From positions 930,001 through 994,000 of the forward strand of contig NZ_JNLE01000005.1 in the NCBI RefSeq assembly GCF_000702945.1: a stretch of 64,000 bases of DNA. The letters are read 5' to 3'. Below are positions 53,241 to 62,029 of the stretch, one piece after another. Origin of the DNA: Clostridium sp. KNHs205. Its GTDB lineage: Bacteria > Bacillota > Clostridia > Lachnospirales > Lachnospiraceae. How positions within the stretch are numbered: position 1 is the first letter of the stretch; each line of letters starts with the position of its first letter. A program made the position numbers and the translations under genes. The notes below the pieces were generated by a model. The model was not told where the DNA came from. It saw only the letters and a list, made by a program, of their open reading frames with translations, and made no database searches.

Positions 53241-53981
53241 TTAAGGGAATATAATTCTTGATAACTTATTATATTCCTCTGCCAGGGCACTGTCCGGAAA
53301 AGCTGCCACTACTGTTTTTCCAAGGTCCTCAGCTTTTTGTATCATTGGATTTCGGTCAATCTTAAACAGGATATCTGTCTCGATTTCTCTGGCGGCATCT
53401 CTTACCAGCTCATCCTCTCTCTCAATATTCTTAGCATTAAAGATTAAGCCTTTAAGGGAGGCATATCCTCTCTTGCCAAAGCTTTTCACTGCGTAGGCAA
53501 TGTTTGAGGCAGCATAGAGAGCCATCATTTCACCTGAGGTCACGATACAGACTTCTTCCGCATAACCGCCTCTTATTGGCATAGCAAATCCACCACATAC
53601 AACATCACCTAATACGTCATACAATACAATATCCGGTTGATACCGTTCATAAGCTTCTAACTCGCTGAGTTTCTCAAAGGCTGTTATAATACCTCTGCCC
53701 GCACAGCCTACACCAGGCACCGGCCCTCCCGCTTCAACACACAGTACTCCCAGATCTCCCTCTACAACGATATCCTCAAGGGTAATGTCTGTATTATCTC
53801 TTAAAACATCCAGAACCGTCTGAATTTTGGTTCCTCCCGTAAGGTTTCTGGTAGAGTCTGCTTTGGGATCGCAGCCTATCTGCATTACCTTAAGACCTCT
53901 GGCTGCCATGGCAGCTGAGAGATTCGAAACGGTAGTAGATTTACCAATTCCGCCTTTGCCGTATATTGCTATCTTTTTCAT
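53241..53981 (-). CDS. NifH-like Fe protein (ATP-dependent electron donor)
   Basis: 246 residues, somewhat shorter than NifH. P-loop GKGGIGKSTT; CDPKADSTRNLTGG; the two [4Fe-4S] cysteines Cys93 (VEAGGPVPGVGCAGRGIIT) and Cys129 (YDVLGDVVCGGFAMPIR) are intact, with the switch II region DVLGD. It should dimerise around one cluster and pass electrons to the NifD/NifK-like pair on ATP hydrolysis. It follows the FecE-like ATPase gene and precedes the NifD-like gene. Other NifH relatives (BchL, CfbC) share these features, so nitrogen fixation is not implied. Confidence 0.9.
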   Translation of the reverse strand: MKKIAIYGKGGIGKSTTVSNLSAAMAARGLKVMQIGCDPKADSTRNLTGGTKIQTVLDVLRDNTDITLEDIVVEGDLGVLCVEAGGPVPGVGCAGRGIITAFEKLSELEAYERYQPDIVLYDVLGDVVCGGFAMPIRGGYAEEVCIVTSGEMMALYAASNIAYAVKSFGKRGYASLKGLIFNAKNIEREDELVRDAAREIETDILFKIDRNPMIQKAEDLGKTVVAAFPDSALAEEYNKLSRIIFP

Positions 53982-54094
53982 AAAACCTCTTTTCTTCTTT
54001 CCACGTATGGTAATTTCTTCACTTATAGAAAATAATCTGTTGTTTAAAATTATAAAACTTCATCAAAGCGTGTTGAAAACTTCTTTAGGGTAAT

Positions 54095-54913
54095 CTATGC
54101 ACCTTTTTTTACTGCTTTCTTAAGCCTGTTTAACAGCTTATAGGAAATGCAGATAGGCCGTCCGGAATCCGGATCGTTTATAATATTTGCATCTATTTCA
54201 AATACCTCTTTCAGTATTTCCTTATTCATTACTTCAAAGGGTGTACCTGCTTTAATTACTCTTCCTTCTCTGAAAGCAATCATATGATCTGCAAATTTGG
54301 AGGCAAGGTTTAAGTCATGCAATACCATCAGAATGGTGCAGCCATGCCTCTTATTCAATTCCTCCAATAATTCCAGTATCTCTAACTGGTATGCCATATC
54401 CAGGTAAGTAGTAGGCTCATCCAAGAGAATAATTTCCGTCTCCTGTGCAAGTGCCATAGCAATCCAGACTCTCTGCCTCTGGCCGCCGGACAAATCAGAA
54501 GTTGCTCTGTCCTCCAGCCCATTTAAGCCGGTAGCATCAATTGCCCAGGCTACTATTTCTTTATCCTCTTTGGTCAGTCTTCCAAGACCTTTCTGATAAG
54601 GGAATCTGCCGTATGCCACCAGTTCCTCCACGGTCAGCCCATCGGGGGCCTGTGGTGTCTGTGGAAGGATTGCCATTTTCTTCGCCAGCTCCTTGGTGGG
54701 AAGTTTATGTATTTCTTCCCCATCCAGGTAAATACATCCCTTTTTTATCCCCAAAATTCTTCCAAGGGTCTTTAAAAAGGTGGATTTTCCGCAGCCATTG
54801 GGACCGATAATGGTAGTGACCTGTCCCATGGGAATGGAAATACTTAAATCTTCTATAATAACTTTCTCTCCATATGCTGCTACAATTTTCTCCGTCTGAA
54901 TTCCGCTTTTCAT
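54095..54913 (-). CDS. Iron-siderophore/cobalamin-type ABC transporter ATPase (FecE/FhuC type)
   Basis: 272 residues. Walker A GPNGCGKSTFLKTLG, Q-loop LPQTPQAPDG, signature LSGGQRQRVWIAMALAQ, Walker B IILLDEPTTYLDMAYQ and the H-loop VLHDLNLA are all typical of the FecE/FhuC group. It energises the two FecCD permeases encoded just upstream. A pre-Shine-Dalgarno hairpin separates it from the second permease gene. Confidence 0.94.
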   Translation of the reverse strand: MKSGIQTEKIVAAYGEKVIIEDLSISIPMGQVTTIIGPNGCGKSTFLKTLGRILGIKKGCIYLDGEEIHKLPTKELAKKMAILPQTPQAPDGLTVEELVAYGRFPYQKGLGRLTKEDKEIVAWAIDATGLNGLEDRATSDLSGGQRQRVWIAMALAQETEIILLDEPTTYLDMAYQLEILELLEELNKRHGCTILMVLHDLNLASKFADHMIAFREGRVIKAGTPFEVMNKEILKEVFEIDANIINDPDSGRPICISYKLLNRLKKAVKKGA

Positions 54914-54929
54914 ATCAACCTCTCAATCT

Positions 54930-54943
54930 GCCGCTTAAACGGC
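54930..54943 (-). promoter_or_regulatory. Pre-Shine-Dalgarno leader hairpin inside the iron operon
   Basis: On the minus strand GCCG-TTTAAG-CGGC, then AGATTGAGAGG, precedes ATG 54913 in a 39-base gap. Confidence 0.55.
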
Positions 54944-54952
54944 ATAAAATCC

Positions 54953-55969
54953 TTACACTTTTACGGTTTTCTTTCTCTCTTTTACCAGCAGGAATACGAA
55001 ATAAGGTGCTCCCAGAAGGGATACCACGATACCCGTAGGTATTTCCGAAGGTTCAATGATAGTTCTCGCTATGGTATCGGATATCAATACCAGCAAGCCT
55101 CCCACCAGGGCACACACAGGAATCAGAATTCTGTGAGCTGAACCAACAAGCTTTCTGGATAAATGGGGAGCCATCAGACCCACAAAACTTATACTTCCGC
55201 TGACGGCTACACATGCAGCTGCAAGAGCTACTGCAGTAAAAAGTAATCTGTATTTCTCTTTTGCCACTCTTACACCCAGTCCAAAGGAAATCTCATCCCC
55301 CATGGTGAGAATGTCAAGATGTCTTGCCCGGAGCATTAAATATATAATTCCTAAAACAATCCAGGGCAGAAGGGCAGTAACAAACTTCCAGTTGGAATTC
55401 CAGATACTCCCTGCCTGCCATTTGGCCAGGAATTCATGCTGGGAATCGTCCAGTCGAATAATTATCATAGTCATTACCGAGTTAATACCTGCCTGTATTG
55501 CCACACCATTGAGTACTAACCGCATGGAGGATACACCGCTTGTCTTTCTGGTGGACAGTGAATAGATCAGACCTCCCGTAACCAGCGCACCTGCCAGTGA
55601 CAGGAAGGGCAGTCCGAATACCGAACTAAAGGATACCGCTCCATTAAGTACTACATAGATAACTACCATAACTCCCGCACCGGCATTAATACCAAGAATA
55701 CCAGGGTCAGCCAGCGGATTTCTTGTGATTCCCTGTATGATACAACCGGACAAGGCAAATCCTGCCCCTATTAATACTGCTACCATAATTCTTGGCAGCC
55801 GAAACTGAAGCACCACCAGATTTTCCTTTGCAGAACCTCCACCTGTAAGAATTCTTAAGATATCCGGTAAGCTTAAATCCGTATAACCGGCATTGATACT
55901 GATAAAGAACATAAGGGGAATTGATAAGAGCAGGAGCAGCAATATGTATTTCCTGTTATTCTTCTTCAT
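54953..55969 (-). CDS. FecCD-family iron/siderophore permease (second)
   Basis: 338 residues, about nine to ten membrane helices. Family motifs: QFRLPRIMVAVLIGAGFALS, GITRNPLADPGILGINAGAG, SGSISFVGLMAPHLSRKLVG and the terminal EIPTGIVVSLLGAPYFVFLL. Its ATG overlaps the stop of the preceding permease gene (TAATG), so translation is coupled and the two form a heterodimer. Confidence 0.95.
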   Translation of the reverse strand: MKKNNRKYILLLLLLSIPLMFFISINAGYTDLSLPDILRILTGGGSAKENLVVLQFRLPRIMVAVLIGAGFALSGCIIQGITRNPLADPGILGINAGAGVMVVIYVVLNGAVSFSSVFGLPFLSLAGALVTGGLIYSLSTRKTSGVSSMRLVLNGVAIQAGINSVMTMIIIRLDDSQHEFLAKWQAGSIWNSNWKFVTALLPWIVLGIIYLMLRARHLDILTMGDEISFGLGVRVAKEKYRLLFTAVALAAACVAVSGSISFVGLMAPHLSRKLVGSAHRILIPVCALVGGLLVLISDTIARTIIEPSEIPTGIVVSLLGAPYFVFLLVKERKKTVKV

Positions 55970-56997
55970 TAGAGCTCTCCCTTCTGTCTTCTGGCAAAGT
56001 ATAGGAATACCGGAACTCCGATTAAGGAAATCAAGGCACCAATAGGTATTTCACTGGGTGCACTTAAGGTTTTGGCTCCAATGTCTGCTATAACCAGGAG
56101 GAAACCTCCCATTACCGCGCTAAGAGGAATAATCCGTCTGTAATCCGGTCCTACTAAAAATCTGGCAAAGTGAGGTATCAGCATACCGACAAAGGTTATG
56201 CTGCCGGCAAGTGCCACAGAGGTTCCGGCCAGCAGAACTACTACAATAGTACCTACCGTTTTTACGAAATTCAGTTTAACACCTAAGCCTAATGCAACTT
56301 CTTCTCCCATATTCATAATGGATATCTTTCTTGAGAGAACAATTGCAATGATCAATCCACCGATTATTACGGGAACACTTACCTTTAACTGATTCCAGCT
56401 GTTACCGGATACACTTCCCATGGTCCAGAAATTAAGATTCTGACTCATTTTATTACCAATTGCTATGGCCTGGCTCATGGCTACCAAAAAGGTACTGACA
56501 GCTGCTCCGGCCAAAACCAGCTTCATGGGTTTATTTCCTCCCGGCACCAGATTACTGATGGCATAAACCGCCAGGGCTCCAATTGCCGCGCCGATAAAGG
56601 AACTGATTATTATCTGACTATAAGAAACATTTGTTACATATGCCAGGCAGACGGCAATAGCAAGAGCAGCACCGGAATTAAGCCCCATTAACCCTGCGTC
56701 TGCCAGTGGATTTCTTGTCATTCCCTGCATCACCGCACCTGCTACCGCCAGCGCTGAACCAACCAATGCTGCGCTTATTACCCTGGGAAGTCTTAAATCC
56801 ACGACCATAAGGTGCTGTAAATTATCTGTATCAAAATGCAGCAGGGCATCCACTACTGTAGACAGCGGGATAGCCGCCGCTCCCAGCGTTATTGATATCA
56901 CCATGGATAAAATAAGAAAAAAGCAGCCGGCTATAATTAAGAACATAGCCTGTACTCCTCTCTTCCCTTTCATTTCATTTTCAACCTTCTGTTTCAT
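55969..56997 (-). CDS. FecCD-family iron/siderophore permease (first)
   Basis: 342 residues. Motifs: DLRLPRVISAALVGSALAVA, GMTRNPLADAGLMGLNSGAA, AGSITFVGMLIPHFARFLVG and SEIPIGALISLIGVPVFLYF. A GCGGAGG site precedes the ATG. It is separated from the binding-protein gene by 90 bases that hold a strong hairpin, which could lower expression of the membrane parts relative to the binding protein. Confidence 0.95.
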   Translation of the reverse strand: MKQKVENEMKGKRGVQAMFLIIAGCFFLILSMVISITLGAAAIPLSTVVDALLHFDTDNLQHLMVVDLRLPRVISAALVGSALAVAGAVMQGMTRNPLADAGLMGLNSGAALAIAVCLAYVTNVSYSQIIISSFIGAAIGALAVYAISNLVPGGNKPMKLVLAGAAVSTFLVAMSQAIAIGNKMSQNLNFWTMGSVSGNSWNQLKVSVPVIIGGLIIAIVLSRKISIMNMGEEVALGLGVKLNFVKTVGTIVVVLLAGTSVALAGSITFVGMLIPHFARFLVGPDYRRIIPLSAVMGGFLLVIADIGAKTLSAPSEIPIGALISLIGVPVFLYFARRQKGEL

Positions 56998-57013
56998 TTA
57001 TGCCTCCGCATAT

Positions 57014-57057
57014 AAAAGGGGCTGTCGAATAAACCTTATTGTTTTATTCGACACCCC
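57014..57057 (-). terminator. Hairpin between binding-protein and permease genes (partial terminator)
   Basis: On the minus strand GGGGTGTCGAATAAA pairs with TTTATTCGACAGCCCC, followed by TTTTAT. Confidence 0.65.
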
Positions 57058-57087
57058 TGCCTTTATACAGCTTTTTCTGATTTTTAT

Positions 57088-58149
57088 TTATTCACTGCCC
57101 AGTAATGTCTCAATAATGGTATCTACTGTATATACAGTTGAAATTGCACTGGCAGCATGGCCGGAACCGTCAAGACGGTAAATATGTCCTTCCTTGGAAG
57201 CAGTTAAGGATTTCCATACGGAATTGTTATTGTTCAACTCCTCAAAATAAGCTTCGTCACCATCAAAAACATTGACAAACAGGTAATCAGGATTCATCTG
57301 GGCAAGTGCCTCCATGGATACCTGCTCATATTGAGTATTGGTTGTAAATCCTTCCGGCACATTTAATCCAAGACCAGTCTCACTGTCATATAAATCAGGG
57401 CGGTACGCCATGTAGTATTCATCTTCGCTCATTAAGGAAAGCAGCATAACAGTCTTACCGTTATATTTTTCCTGAAGTTTAACTCTTGCATCTGCAAGTT
57501 TCTGATCGATTTCCGCAATAACTTCCTCTGCTTTCTGTGCTTTACCGATTACTTTACCGATTTCTCTTAAGCTGAATCTCCAGTCCATTTTAACCTGAGG
57601 ACCAAATACTACAACAGGTGCGATCTTCTCCAGATTCTCAATTGCCTCTTTGTTGTAGCTCTGCTGTAAGATAATATCCGGCTCTAATTCAGCTAACAGC
57701 TCCAGATTGATATCTGTATCTCCAAGATTCACTACGGAACTTAAATCGTATCCCTGGAAAGCATCCCAGGTCTTTGCATAGTTCTCAGCATTTGTAGTAC
57801 CGATAGGCATTGCATCCAGAAGAATTAAGGACTCCCAGTGAGGCAGATAGTTGATTGCTATTTTAGTTGGCTGCTTCTCTATGGTTACTTCTCTGCCCTC
57901 ACCATCTGTATATGTATAGGGATAGGTGGTTTCCTCCACCTGAAGCGGTGTAACAGTTGATTCAGAAGTATCTGCTGTCTCTTCCGGTGCTTCAGTTGCT
58001 GCCGGTTCTTCTGTTGCCGGTACTTCCGTTGCTTCTGCTTCTGTACTGTTGTTTGCAGCTGTCTGTGCGTTGTCATTGGCTTTACCGCATCCTGCTAATA
58101 CCATAGCTGAAAGGGCTGTTACAGCCACTATCCTAAATAATTTTCTCAT
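57088..58149 (-). CDS. Iron-siderophore/tetrapyrrole-type substrate-binding lipoprotein (FecB/FepB type)
   Basis: 353 residues from ATG 58149, preceded by TGGAGG. The lipobox LAGC gives lipid-anchored Cys21. A Thr/Glu/Pro-rich linker (about 27-70) leads to a class III binding fold with one long helix joining two lobes: YTDGEGREVTIEKQPTKIAI, LLAELEPDIILQQSYN, and near the end HIYRLDGSGHAASAIST. No His/Met pattern identifies the ligand. A Fur-like box lies directly upstream. Heads the importer and NifHDK-like gene series. Confidence 0.92.
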   Translation of the reverse strand: MRKLFRIVAVTALSAMVLAGCGKANDNAQTAANNSTEAEATEVPATEEPAATEAPEETADTSESTVTPLQVEETTYPYTYTDGEGREVTIEKQPTKIAINYLPHWESLILLDAMPIGTTNAENYAKTWDAFQGYDLSSVVNLGDTDINLELLAELEPDIILQQSYNKEAIENLEKIAPVVVFGPQVKMDWRFSLREIGKVIGKAQKAEEVIAEIDQKLADARVKLQEKYNGKTVMLLSLMSEDEYYMAYRPDLYDSETGLGLNVPEGFTTNTQYEQVSMEALAQMNPDYLFVNVFDGDEAYFEELNNNNSVWKSLTASKEGHIYRLDGSGHAASAISTVYTVDTIIETLLGSE

Positions 58150-58168
58150 TATGTCCTCCATGTATCTA

Positions 58169-58190
58169 TGAATATGATTGTCATTATCAT
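58169..58190. promoter_or_regulatory. Fur-type box upstream of the iron importer
   Basis: On the minus strand TGATAATGACAATCATATTC closely follows the Fur consensus GATAATGATAATCATTATC. It lies 20-41 bases before the binding-protein start. Confidence 0.65.
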
Positions 58191-58239
58191 CAGAAATATA
58201 TCATACCCTGTACCAAAAGGAAATAGACATAATTTTAAT

Positions 58240-59076
58240 TCACCATGGATTTTTTCCGAAGGTCTCACGGAAACTGCTTGGTGAATAATCTGTATACTTC
58301 TTAAATAAGCGGCTGAAATACAGCGAATCTTCTATTCCGACCATGGTACTGATCTCCGATACAGAGATGGTATCATGTATCAGCAGCTCTTTGGCCCGGT
58401 TAATCTTAAAACCGGTTATGTATTTTTTGGGGCACTCTCCCATGAGTTTTCGAAACAGATAGGAAAAACGTTTGACATCCATATCTGCCATTTCTGACAG
58501 TTCCAGGACAGTTATATTCCTGTCATACTGATTATTTATATAATCAACCAGTTCTTTTACGGTATCTTCGTCTGTATTTTTCTTTTTATCCATTCCATGG
58601 GACAGTAACTGCTCCATAATGGAATAAAGCAGGGCTTTGCTTCGAAATTCATTTAGAGCTCCCGGGCTTCTCCTTACCTGATGCAGTTGTTTTACCAGGG
58701 TCATCAGATCATTATAGCAGGCGGGACTTAAGTACAGCCTGCCATGTAGATTTTCAAGGTATTCTTTCACTTCTTTGGGCCCGCTTACATAATAATGCAG
58801 CAAAGCGAATTCCCATATCCCGTCTCCTACTACCTTTTTATCAAGCTCCATACTGGGTCCGGCATGAAGGACTACTCCCGGTTCCAGTTCATGTGCAACC
58901 CCTTTAAGGGTAAATACAGCTTTTCCTTTGATGGGAATAACAAGACCACAAACCTCTGGTTTTGTATAATTATCATATATTTTTGTAAAGGGTTGAACTG
59001 ATATGATAAAAAAGTCGTCTACCTCGAAAATACCTTCTGAATAACTTTTTATGAGTTTATCTTTATCCATATTCAC
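58240..59076 (-). CDS. AraC-family regulator of the iron-uptake operon
   Basis: 278 residues. The N-terminal cupin-like sensor (IPIKGKAVFTLKGVAHELEP; GVVLHAGPSMELD) is followed by a C-terminal double helix-turn-helix (ITVLELSEMADMDVKRFSYL; VSEISTMVGIEDSLYFSRLF). The plan matches AraC regulators that sense ferric siderophores in Bacillus (Btr type). Start GTG 59076 has GGGG six bases upstream; ATG 59070 is the alternative. It stands 90 bases before the binding-protein gene and has its own consensus promoter with a Fur-like box. Confidence 0.88.
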   Translation of the reverse strand: MNMDKDKLIKSYSEGIFEVDDFFIISVQPFTKIYDNYTKPEVCGLVIPIKGKAVFTLKGVAHELEPGVVLHAGPSMELDKKVVGDGIWEFALLHYYVSGPKEVKEYLENLHGRLYLSPACYNDLMTLVKQLHQVRRSPGALNEFRSKALLYSIMEQLLSHGMDKKKNTDEDTVKELVDYINNQYDRNITVLELSEMADMDVKRFSYLFRKLMGECPKKYITGFKINRAKELLIHDTISVSEISTMVGIEDSLYFSRLFKKYTDYSPSSFRETFGKNPW

Positions 59077-59107
59077 ATTAATCCCCTGAATAGCTATTTA
59101 TGCATTT

Positions 59108-59149
59108 GAGTTTCATTATCATTATATGGACATATTTCTAAATTGTCAA
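59108..59149 (-). promoter_or_regulatory. Promoter with overlapping Fur-type box (AraC gene)
   Basis: On the minus strand TTGACA and TATAAT have a 17-base spacer. TATAATGATAATGAAACTC overlaps the -10 box and matches the Fur repeat GATAAT in two units. Confidence 0.75.
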
Positions 59150-59383
59150 GAGATCGAAAGAGGGGGTTACGGCAAAACAAGGTAAGAATTCCCCAAAACC
59201 TAGGTAAGCCCTCTGACCTTTCTGTTATGTACTGTTGAATGATATATGGATTTCGTTTCAGAAGCATACTTTAATTGCACGTTTCTGTACTAAATCGATA
59301 CTTGTGTCTTTCAACCTGTTCACAAAGGAATGTCTGAGGGCTGCTTCCTATAACACTTTTAAGCTACAGCAGTTTCTGTTACT

Positions 59384-61078
59384 TTATTTTTCAAAGGTCT
59401 TTTCCCAAGCCGCCTTGCGTTCATCAATAATTGCCTGACCGCCGGAATTTAAATAATCTACATATCCGCTGTCAAAGACAGAATCAAATTTACCGCTTTC
59501 AGCTACGATTGATTGGGTCAACAACGTATTACGTTTCTCACTGAGCGCTGTTCCCATTCCTTCTTCGGACTTAATTTCACCTACATTATATTTATTATCA
59601 TAAACACCGTCATAGGTGGAAAGTTTGAAGGCTTTCTCAATATAGCTGGGATCCACTCCCACGTAACTTAAAGCAATGGATTTCACTGTCAGTTCCTCAT
59701 TTCCAAGATCCAGTCCATTTATGGTTATGGTATAGTCAATGTTATTCTGGGAATTCATGATCTTTTCACCGGTAGCTGCCATTGTCTTTATACTTCCGTC
59801 TTCCATTTTTTCATGGGTAACGCCTTCTTCACCGGTCTGTAAAAAGATACGGTTTTCAAGGTTACTGATCCAATCCAGATATAACATGGAAGCAACCGGC
59901 TCATCATTGGTTGCAGGGAAGAAGATTTTTCGGTCAACAGGTCCCGGCAGGAACTTCGTATAAAGGCCTGCCTCATTCTTAAAGGGCATTACCGCTACAT
60001 AACCTGCATCTTCTCCTACAAGACGTTTCAGATTATTGTTTATACTGTCTTCTCCGTTACGATAAGGGTAATCCCAGTTATGTATAAAAGCTCCTACATA
60101 TCCTGCCTTCATCATGTTATCTTCCGTAGGATCACCGGAACCGTATAAAGGGAAATCCTTCCATACCAAGCCTTCGTTGTACCATTTGTTTAATACCTGT
60201 ATACCGCTCTTAATGCCCGGATACAACAGCTTTCTGTCATCAAATCCATTAATGAATTTATCTTTGTCGGATATTCCATTTGGTACAAAGGAGGAAATCA
60301 GATGGTCTGCTCTCCAGCCGACATCAAAGCTGATGGAAAAAGGCACCATTTTATCTGCTTCTGCACCAAGGAGGGTTGAAGCATTCTCCTTAAAGGCTTT
60401 TAGCATACTTTCAAACTCTTCCAGGGTGGTGGGTTCTGAAAGCTTCAACTTCTTTAGCCAGTCTTCTCTTACAAAGGTATTGATACGGGCGGAATTGGCC
60501 AGTCTGGCCTCCAATGCCCAGAGTGTTCCGGCCTGGGGATCTTTATCCCAGTTGATATTCGTTTCCTGTAACAACCCCCAAAGATTTGGAAGTATATCTT
60601 TGTTATCATTTACATAGGAATTTAAATCGGTAACACCACCCATGTTGGCATAGGTCTGAATAGTAGAATAATCATAGGTAACACAGATATCCGGTGCATC
60701 TCCTGCTGCCAGCAGGTTGTTTATCTGCTCTACCTCTGTCCATCGGGGTACCGGCACAAAAGTTACTTCAACATTATGGTCTCTTAGCATACCCTCTTTG
60801 ATAAAATCTGTGTAAAAATTATCTTCCGGTTTGGAGCCGCCGTCATTGCCGCGATCAAATACTTCCACCGTAATTTTTCTGGTAGTCGTAAATTTTCCGT
60901 CCACTATTTCAGCATTCTCTTCTTCTGCTTCTTTTGTCGGAGTTACTTCTCCTTTTTTATCCGTATTCGTTTCCTGGGATACCGCCGGCGTATTGTTTGA
61001 GTTCCCCTTTCCGCCGCATGCCGTAAGTGAAAGGACTATCAGTATACTTACAAGCAAAACAGAAATCAGCTTTTTCAT
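59384..61078 (-). CDS. Extracellular solute-binding lipoprotein (LplA-type), second importer
   Basis: 564 residues. Lipobox LTAC gives lipid-anchored Cys21; then a low-complexity Glu/Thr linker (about 25-60) and a sugar-binding fold (ITVEVFDRGNDGGSKPEDNF; AAGDAPDICVTYDYS; FIHNWDYPYRNGED). It is the last gene of a second permease-permease-binding protein operon. The ATPase is missing, as in the first importer. The substrate is unknown, presumably an oligosaccharide. No hairpin terminator is evident downstream. Confidence 0.9.
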   Translation of the reverse strand: MKKLISVLLVSILIVLSLTACGGKGNSNNTPAVSQETNTDKKGEVTPTKEAEEENAEIVDGKFTTTRKITVEVFDRGNDGGSKPEDNFYTDFIKEGMLRDHNVEVTFVPVPRWTEVEQINNLLAAGDAPDICVTYDYSTIQTYANMGGVTDLNSYVNDNKDILPNLWGLLQETNINWDKDPQAGTLWALEARLANSARINTFVREDWLKKLKLSEPTTLEEFESMLKAFKENASTLLGAEADKMVPFSISFDVGWRADHLISSFVPNGISDKDKFINGFDDRKLLYPGIKSGIQVLNKWYNEGLVWKDFPLYGSGDPTEDNMMKAGYVGAFIHNWDYPYRNGEDSINNNLKRLVGEDAGYVAVMPFKNEAGLYTKFLPGPVDRKIFFPATNDEPVASMLYLDWISNLENRIFLQTGEEGVTHEKMEDGSIKTMAATGEKIMNSQNNIDYTITINGLDLGNEELTVKSIALSYVGVDPSYIEKAFKLSTYDGVYDNKYNVGEIKSEEGMGTALSEKRNTLLTQSIVAESGKFDSVFDSGYVDYLNSGGQAIIDERKAAWEKTFEK

Positions 61079-61138
61079 TGAAACCTCCTATAATATATAT
61101 AATTTGACTTATTACGTCCAACCATAAGGGTACCTTCG

Positions 61139-62008
61139 CTACTCCTTTACCGCACCTAAGGTTACACCCGATATAAAATACTTCTGCAGCCAGGGATAGA
61201 CCAGCAATATGGGCACCGTTGCAAAGATTACCGTAGCTGCCTTTAAGGTTTCTGACAGACCTGGCGCACTAAAGCCTTCCTGGGTCGCAACCTCGACCTG
61301 CATCATATTGTTTAAAATATTATACAGAAGCAGCTGTATTGGATAAAACTTCCGGTTATTCATATACATTAAGGCATCTGAGAAGCCATTCCAGCGTCCC
61401 ACCGCATAAAAAAGGGAAAGGGTAGCAATTACAGGAGTGGACAAGGGCAGATAAATTTTCACCAGCACCTGAATAAAGCCTGCTCCATCAATCTGAGCGG
61501 ATTCTCTGAGACTGTCGGGTATTCCATAAAAGAAACTTCTCATTATGATCATGTTAAATACACTTAAACATCCGGGGATTATCAATACCATTGGGGTATT
61601 TAACAGATTCAGATCCTTTATCAGCAGATAGCTGGGGATAGCTCCGGCATTAAAATACATGGTCAGAATAATCACCGTATTAAAAAATGCCTTTCCTTTC
61701 AAATTATCGTAGATCAGAGGATACGCACATAATACTGTCATCAGCATGGATACAACCGTAAATACCACTGCTAATATTGCAGTCCATGCAATAGACCAGA
61801 TATACTTGGCATCCACTAATACGGTTTTATATGCCTCCAGATTAAATCCTACGGGTATCAAAAGCACCTTATTGCGGATTAAGGCATCCGGGGAGCTTAA
61901 GGAACGTGCAAGTACACTTAAGAGCGGAACAAGGCATATTAAAATTACCACTACACATATTGCTGCAATAATCCAGTCACCTAATTTTGTAGTCTTAGAT
62001 TTTATCAT
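61139..62008 (-). CDS. Carbohydrate ABC transporter permease (LplC/YtcP type), second importer
   Basis: 289 residues, six predicted helices. The EAA loop reads LRESAQIDGAGFIQVLVKIY and the tail WLQKYFISGVTLGAVKE, the same signature as the first importer's LplC-type permease. GAGAGAGG precedes the ATG. It pairs with the permease encoded 22 bases upstream. Confidence 0.93.
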   Translation of the reverse strand: MIKSKTTKLGDWIIAAICVVVILICLVPLLSVLARSLSSPDALIRNKVLLIPVGFNLEAYKTVLVDAKYIWSIAWTAILAVVFTVVSMLMTVLCAYPLIYDNLKGKAFFNTVIILTMYFNAGAIPSYLLIKDLNLLNTPMVLIIPGCLSVFNMIIMRSFFYGIPDSLRESAQIDGAGFIQVLVKIYLPLSTPVIATLSLFYAVGRWNGFSDALMYMNNRKFYPIQLLLYNILNNMMQVEVATQEGFSAPGLSETLKAATVIFATVPILLVYPWLQKYFISGVTLGAVKE

Positions 62009-62029
62009 CTTAACCTCTCTCTCCTTTCT

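Noticed and set aside
50522..53981. A nitrogen-fixation (nif) operon
   Set aside because: No NifE/N/B or other cofactor genes are present, the FeMo-cofactor ligands are not seen in the D-like protein, and the K-like protein lacks all cluster cysteines. The neighbours are iron-uptake genes.
60114..60617. 167-codon plus-strand frame
   Set aside because: Antisense to the second solute-binding protein gene, which has a lipobox and operon context.
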